This document shows positions 58,880-64,000 of a stretch of 64,000 nt of DNA, one piece after another; the stretch's first letter is position 1; each line of letters opens with the position of its first letter. This DNA is from Asterias amurensis (taxonomy: Eukaryota; Echinodermata; Asteroidea; Forcipulatida; Asteriidae): contig NC_092648.1 of assembly GCF_032118995.1 (NCBI RefSeq), positions 4,107,001 through 4,171,000 on the forward strand, in the 5' to 3' direction. Below the pieces are notes generated by a model, which saw only the letters and a program-made list of their open reading frames with translations, did not search any database and had not been told where the DNA came from. A program made the translations under genes and the position numbers.

Positions 58880-59045
58880 CCCCTATACTGCAGCTCACAA
58901 GTGTACTCTTCCTCCTTCTTCCCTATCACCAGCAAAGAGTGGAACTCCTTCCAGAAGGTTAATGGAGAGTTCACAACGCTCGATGCATTCAAGGCAGCAT
59001 TGAGGAGGGAAGGATCACAGGCACTTAACTTTTTTAACTGCACTA
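58880..59045 (+). mobile_element. LINE reverse-transcriptase C-terminal remnant
   Basis: The plus frame reads S-S-F-F-P-I-T-S-K-E-W-N-S-F and then L-D-A-F-K-A-A-L-R. This is the pattern at the very end of many non-LTR retrotransposon ORF2 proteins (S-F-F-P-R-T-x-x-x-W-N-x-L-P, then L-x-x-F-K). Only the last ~55 residues are present, 5'-truncated as usual for LINEs, and bounded by MITEs on both sides. Confidence 0.65.
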
Positions 59046-59048
59046 CAT

Positions 59049-59304
59049 TGGGTGCGTTCGATAAGCTTCCCTGTGTCGACCCCGCAGTGCTCATGCACGT
59101 GAGCCCCTGACAAGAGCTAACCGAACTATCACTCGCCCCGCTCTCGTGGTGACGTCATGCACCTCGAGCCAGTCCCAAGTGACCCGTTCCACAAGCAGGG
59201 CACTTGGGGCTGACCGAGGTGAGCCCCTGGAATGACATCAAAGCTATTCCAATGTACCAGGGGCAGATCGGGGTCGACCCAGGGAAGCTAATCGAACGTA
59301 CCCA
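59049..59304. mobile_element. MITE, TGGGTGCGTTCGAT ends
   Basis: TGGGTGCGTTCGATAAGCTT at the left pairs with AAGCTAATCGAACGTACCCA at the right; arms of about 35 bp include GGTCGACCC. The interior is GC-rich. Confidence 0.85.
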
Positions 59305-59520
59305 TAGTATATCATATTCTGCACATGAGATCTATTTTGTTTGCCAGCGCACAAATTTAGACAGCGTGCGCACCAACCTCAAAGTGCGTTATGACGTCTG
59401 CACGTTACCTTGAAGAAGAAGAAGGAGAATATCATGCCTGCCCTCGGGAGCAAACCAGGATTGTTTTTCAGTACACTAGAGGCATTGATGCAGATGCTGA
59501 TCATGGTGGGCAAGGCTGGA

Positions 59521-62500
59521 TCAATCCTTCTTTGCCCCCAGCCTCATGGCACCCAAGCCTGGTTTCTTGGCAGCTCTCTTTTCTTTCATCTCTTTCTCGC
59601 GTTGTAACCTTCTCTCCTCTCGTTTCCTTTTGGCCTCGTCTGCTTTGCTCATCCCTTCAAAATATACAAAAACAGAAAATAAAACTTTGAGATGAGACTA
59701 CATCTACTCATTTCAGTTTGAACAGGGTATCTGAACACTTTAAATAGTAAATTTGTTGAATACAGGATTGAAACTTCTTAAGGATTTCAAAAACCTAAAT
59801 GTATACAGACTCTTTAACCTATCTATAATAATCATCACCATACAACCAGACATGGTGAATAAAATAATATTGTTAAGTTTTGGACACAAATTTTTGATGT
59901 AAAAGTGTCTGAAAAAATAATATGTAACAAACAATCGGTATTGTTTCAGAAACATAGATGCTATATGTTGACAAATTTCAATTCAGATCGTGACCTTTAA
60001 TTTGACCATTTTATTTGAGTGGAAGTAGCTCGGATCTTGAAGCCGTTTGCGGCCGCTATTGGCATTTTGGTGCAAGCTGTTTCTGGGTGCTATGGTCTCT
60101 GTAGGGTATCTGGCTGCTATGGTCTTTATAGGGTTAAAATCACAAGTCCACTGCACAAACAAAAACCTAGTGTGTAAAAAAAAAATTAGTGTGTAGAAAA
60201 ATAGTTACCTGCGTTATCGCCAATTGACCCCCACTCATCTTCAGCTCCGCCCCATCCATCATCCCCTTCCCATCCCGAGGCGACAGTGGCAGGCTGTGCA
60301 GTCTTTTTCTTTTGTGTTGCTGTAGTTGATGCAAATTGCGTCTTGGATTGTGAAGTTGAAGAACTTGGCTTCTGTTTTTGAGATGTCTGGTTTAAAAAAA
60401 ACAATAATGATAAAATCACTTGATAACTACTTATTTTAATGAGTTCGGTTGTATTAAGAGTTGAAACCAACAATTCTTTTCAGAACCACCCCAACTCATT
60501 TAGAGATTTTCATTACATGGTGTTACTGCAAACCTTTCTGTTGACCCCTTGCAAGCACGTCACACGCGGCGACTGTGACACACTCACCATTTTGGTGTTC
60601 AATAGGTTTACGAGTAAACGCTGCGTCGCCTAAAAAGCGCACTTCACTGAATAACGCACAGTGACATTCCCAATTTTGAATTGGGTCAAAAATATAGAAA
60701 AGTACCTTGTTTAGTGCATCACTGAAGAAATCTGCACCCGTTCCTGCTTCAGGCTCTCCCCAGTTATAGGCACTAGCTGGTTTGTGACTTGAATCCTTAG
60801 AGAACTCCAGGTTATCACCCCAGCCTGGTGGAGGGTTAGATCTAGCTGATTGAGACTTGTCGACCTGAAAAAACAACCACAGAATCAATAATGCACTTGT
60901 TAAATTGGAAACACTTTTAGCGAAACATAAGACCAGGGGTGAGAGTCAATACTAACCAAAAAGTCTGAAACTTGGATACAAATTCAAAGGTATGTTGAAA
61001 TTGTGTCATTTCTACTGTTTGGTAACCCCTGGGGTTATAGATTCCAATGAGCTTTTGGAAACAGTATGCAAAGCACTAGAGAAGTAGACCAATGGGCAGG
61101 ATTGCTTTATTTGTGGAAACAAATATTGTCTGATTTTCTTCACCAGGCCGATATAAAAAGTCTGAATTCAGCCAAAAGTCTGAACAATCTCATCCCTGTA
61201 AGACAGAGTACATGTGTGTGTAAATGATGCAATCTTTGCCCTACAATGTTCAACTGCAACTGAAAGGAAAATGCATAAAATTTAAGGTACAATACATAAT
61301 TGGACAAATATGGAAACTACAATTGGAAAGTGAAAAAGAGAAAATTGTAATAATATGATATTATTAGTATTATAAATTTTGTATATTTCTGATTTCTGTA
61401 AAACCCAGGGTCCCTAATAAGTGACCTTAATCACTAAAGCTAGCAAGCCTGAGGAAACCTGTAAACAAGGGTGCTTGCTATGGTAATATGGTAAGAAATG
61501 ATGGTTTAAGGACACTAGTGCCATGGCGAGAATTCAACCCGTATACTGCTGATCAGAAACACCAGCACTCAAGTCCAATACTCTTAACATGCGTTACTTC
61601 TTACAGCCATCGCACACCACTAAAGATCAATCAATAAGTGAAACAAACAGAGCACATGACCCTCTTTCATAAAGGCCTGTAAGCTTAAAAACTTGCTAAG
61701 CACAAAAAACCTTGCTTAACAGAAACTAAAGTAGTACAGTTGGTTGTCTCCCAAGTCCCTGATAAACATACCCTTATGCATGTGACAAGGCCGATACTGT
61801 TCATGCTCATACAATGTTAAAAACGACCATTGTGGGCGAAGGCTTATGAATATTAACCATATGCTAATTAGGGTCCTTAGTAACTTTCTCTTATGAATTC
61901 GCTTTTAATAAATTGTTATGACACTATGACTTAATCCCCTTAAAAATATTCCTGGAACAAAATTGCATTAACGCATCTGTCAGAGAAACCCTCTCCAAGG
62001 CTTCTCATTAACATAAATTAGCATAATTTATGCGCAGAAACACTGAGTACCCATCATCTGCTCGATGCATCAAGCAAAACAAGTAAAATATATATTTTAC
62101 AGTTTGAAAAAATCACAAGATCAAATGGCACTTGATAAAATACAAATGTATCCCCCCTTTAAAAAAAAATAGTTTAACATTTAAAAACCGTGAGTTTATA
62201 GATGGTTATTTTGCACACTTTATATAGGTCTTTTCCAGCTAACTTTGACTATGAGGGACCCAGAAGACCTGTATACCAAGCAACACACTGAGAAGATTCT
62301 TTCTCATGGAAGCTTGGGGGAAAGTCCCCGGACACTGAGCAGAAAGTGCTGGGCCCTGACACGGCCCTTGCTCTCCCAAACACTTCAACATGCTAAGACG
62401 CCTACCAGCAGAGCTAAGTTGTCGGGGATGGGTGCTCGTCGTAGCGCAGAATAATACAGGTGGTAGACAAGTTGTCTGCTAACACAATGGGGCTCACTCT

Positions 62501-64000
62501 CAGGGTACCTCTAACTTTTTAAAAGTCCTACAAAATATTTCCATGAAATGGAAAAGACAAGTGTGCAAAATAAAATCACATTTTACATTTTATTATTTTA
62601 AACAATAAATAAATTTGTACTTGATCAAGTGCCATTTGATCTTGTGATTTCTTCAAACTGTAAAATTTTGTATGCACAAAAAATGTATGAGGTAACTATA
62701 AATAGTGAACTTGCGGGTACAACCATGTGTAAAATCTATTGGATGAGTGTTGGCTCTGAAAAGAGACGGTTTGGTCTCGACGTTTGACGATTTACACATG
62801 GTGCACATGGTTGTACCCGCATGTATACTTTTTTTACATGTACATGTAGTTCCTTCTTATTTTCAACATTATGCAAAGCTTCAAACACCCCCACACATAA
62901 AAATGTGCTAAGCACAGAAAAATATTGCTAAGCAGAAAAAGGTAACCAGGTGAAGTTTGCATTTGTGAAAAATTTGTAACTCCAGAAAAGGCCGAACGAA
63001 TCTCCTCTTTTGTTTTCATGCTAAAGACAGACCACTAGCTTTCAATACAAACCTGTAATCTGGACCCAGTAGATGAAGCTGTAGCCTCTAGTGAGCCCCA
63101 GTCCTCGTCAGCTCCCCAATCATCCGTGGCTCCACCTTGCTCCTCCTTCGCTTCAAACATTCCCCCGCCAGCGTCCATCGTACCCCAATCATCATTCTCA
63201 TCCCATCCGCCCAGATTCATCTCCGTTCTGACATTGGCCTTCTCCTTTTTGGGAGAGCTCTTGTTAGTCCTCTTACTGTCCCCAGAGGATGGCCTACTTG
63301 GTCTCGAGGCGGTCTCACTGATGGACCCCCAAGCGTCGTCTATCGGATCCCAGTCCGAGCCTGTCGTCTTCTTAGCACTGAGTTTCATTCCGCTTGATCT
63401 GCTACTTTGGGACGACTTAGCTTGGCTCGCTAACTTACTGGATGATGAGGGGATAGAATCACCAAAATCGTCCGTGTCACCCCAGCTGCCGGCATCCCAG
63501 CCTGAGTTTTGTTTGGAGGACATCCCCGAGTGAGAATCGCGGGAGCCGGCAGTCTTTGACGAGGATGTTGAAAAGCTCTGTAGAAATTGTAATGAACGAG
63601 AGATTCATTTCATCAAAGCCAATCATTGAAAAAAAACTTTTTTATTAAAGATGTAGAATGACTGTCTTCACAACATTCGCTGAAATTTAGGAAGCGCTTC
63701 ATAAATTGATCGATCTTCGTAAGGAGGTGGAGAATGCTCTGAATTTGTTATACACCACAAATTGAGAGCAGCATAAAAGGGGTAACCCTGTTTCAGCCCC
63801 AGGAGTAGGTGGAAACAGCCCCTGGAAAAATAGTTGATTGTAGCACACCTTGAAGTGGCCACCAGGTCTTGTGTGTCTGGCGACTTGGATACAAATTATT
63901 TTTTTAAGTGTTTGGAAAAAGAATCCTACTTACATCAATGTCTCCCCACTCTTCATCATCATTCCATCCCACACCGTCTCCGCCATCCCCTGTGTCTTCA
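59521..64000 (-). CDS. SCYL1: SCYL1-like pseudokinase, C-terminal exons (partial)
   Basis: Five minus-strand exons: 64,000-63,934 (runs off the window), 63,577-63,053, 60,864-60,706, 60,386-60,209 and 59,654-59,521, all with GT-AG borders and agreeing phases (0, 0, 0, 1). They encode about 353 residues. The segment is acidic and rich in W-G/W-D repeats (D-E-E-W-G-D-I-D, D-D-W-G-A-D-E-D-W-G). It then has A-S-A-Y-N-W-G-E-P-E and ends in a basic helix K-R-K-R-E-E-R-R and L-G-A-K-K-D. Vertebrate SCYL1 has, from memory, A-S-E-Y-N-W-G-G-P-E and ends K-K-R-E-E-R-R, K-L-G-A-R-K-L-D. SCYL1 acts in COPI-linked Golgi-ER traffic; the kinase-like and HEAT regions would lie beyond the window. The terminal KKD differs from the RKLD COPI motif. 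Confidence 0.85.
61500..61610 (-). repeat. Degenerate tRNA-derived SINE head
   Basis: On the minus strand, GTTAAGAGTATTGGACTTGA and a B-box-like GGGTTGAATTCTCGCC resemble the head of the SINE at 10,695. Intron of the SCYL1-like gene. Confidence 0.5.
62088..62672. mobile_element. ~585-bp foldback element in the SCYL1-like intron
   Basis: Left arm TTTTACAGTTTGAAAAAATC, followed by ACAAGATCAAATGGCACTTG, has its complement at about 62,625-62,665. A second paired block (ATTTTGCACACTT with CTTTTCC) lies further in, so the arms are about 130 bp with gaps. The unpaired centre (62,240-62,460) is GC-richer and has a 69-codon frame of no recognised kind. Confidence 0.75.
62713..62820. mobile_element. 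108-bp MITE with a stem-loop core
   Basis: GCGGGTACAACCATGTG on the left pairs with CACATGGTTGTACCCGC on the right. The core holds GGCTCTGAAAAGAGACGG, an imperfect GGCTCT/AGAGAC hairpin with a 4-base loop. Confidence 0.8.

Overview
The window looks like a gene-poor, repeat-rich piece of an invertebrate animal chromosome. It has spliced genes with GT-AG introns, tRNA-derived SINEs, many TTAA-flanked foldback MITEs, and several large satellite arrays. From memory, the commonest MITE (ends reading AAGGCACTGGACAC and its complement) is abundant in echinoderm genomes. My best guess is therefore an echinoderm, perhaps a sea star; this is inference, not a database result. I see no viral element, no CRISPR array and no bacterial-style operon.

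Layout. 1-5.3 kb: mostly non-coding, with two exon-like segments and three foldback MITEs. 5.4-12.8 kb: a degenerate 22-bp minisatellite with the dyad GGCAA-TGG-TTGCC. Embedded in it at roughly 1-kb spacing are seven copies of an exon-like module (an eighth, diverged, lies just before), each bounded by conserved splice acceptor and donor signals. 13-17 kb: MITEs, an ATT microsatellite, a ~100-bp repeat and a 48-bp C-rich repeat. 17-23 kb: AT-rich direct duplications and a 3x ~355-bp repeat. 25.1-31.15 kb: about 100 copies of a 60-bp satellite containing a 1,798-bp tandem segmental duplication. 31.2-46.6 kb: a nest of segmental duplications. Four copies of a two-exon 3' gene fragment, two orphan last exons and two copies of an upstream exon block are all read on the minus strand, and are separated by arrays of an 84-bp satellite and a second 60-bp array. 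Two inserted elements, visible with their empty sites, allow the order of the duplications to be read. 47-53 kb: MITEs, a 100-bp repeat and a 270-bp tandem duplication.

The clearest genes are at the right. A 126-residue coiled-coil protein lies on the plus strand (three coding exons, 54,170-56,076). The C-terminal five exons of a SCYL1-like pseudokinase lie on the minus strand (64,000 to 59,521, running off the window). A possible 30-residue Cys-rich peptide gene is divergent from the coiled-coil gene across a ~0.5-kb shared promoter region.

Long open frames across the 60-bp, 84-bp and 48-bp arrays follow from repeat periods divisible by three and are not called as genes. The most unusual structure is the set of splice-bounded exon-like modules inside the palindromic minisatellite. 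The second is the satellite-linked, datable duplication cluster.
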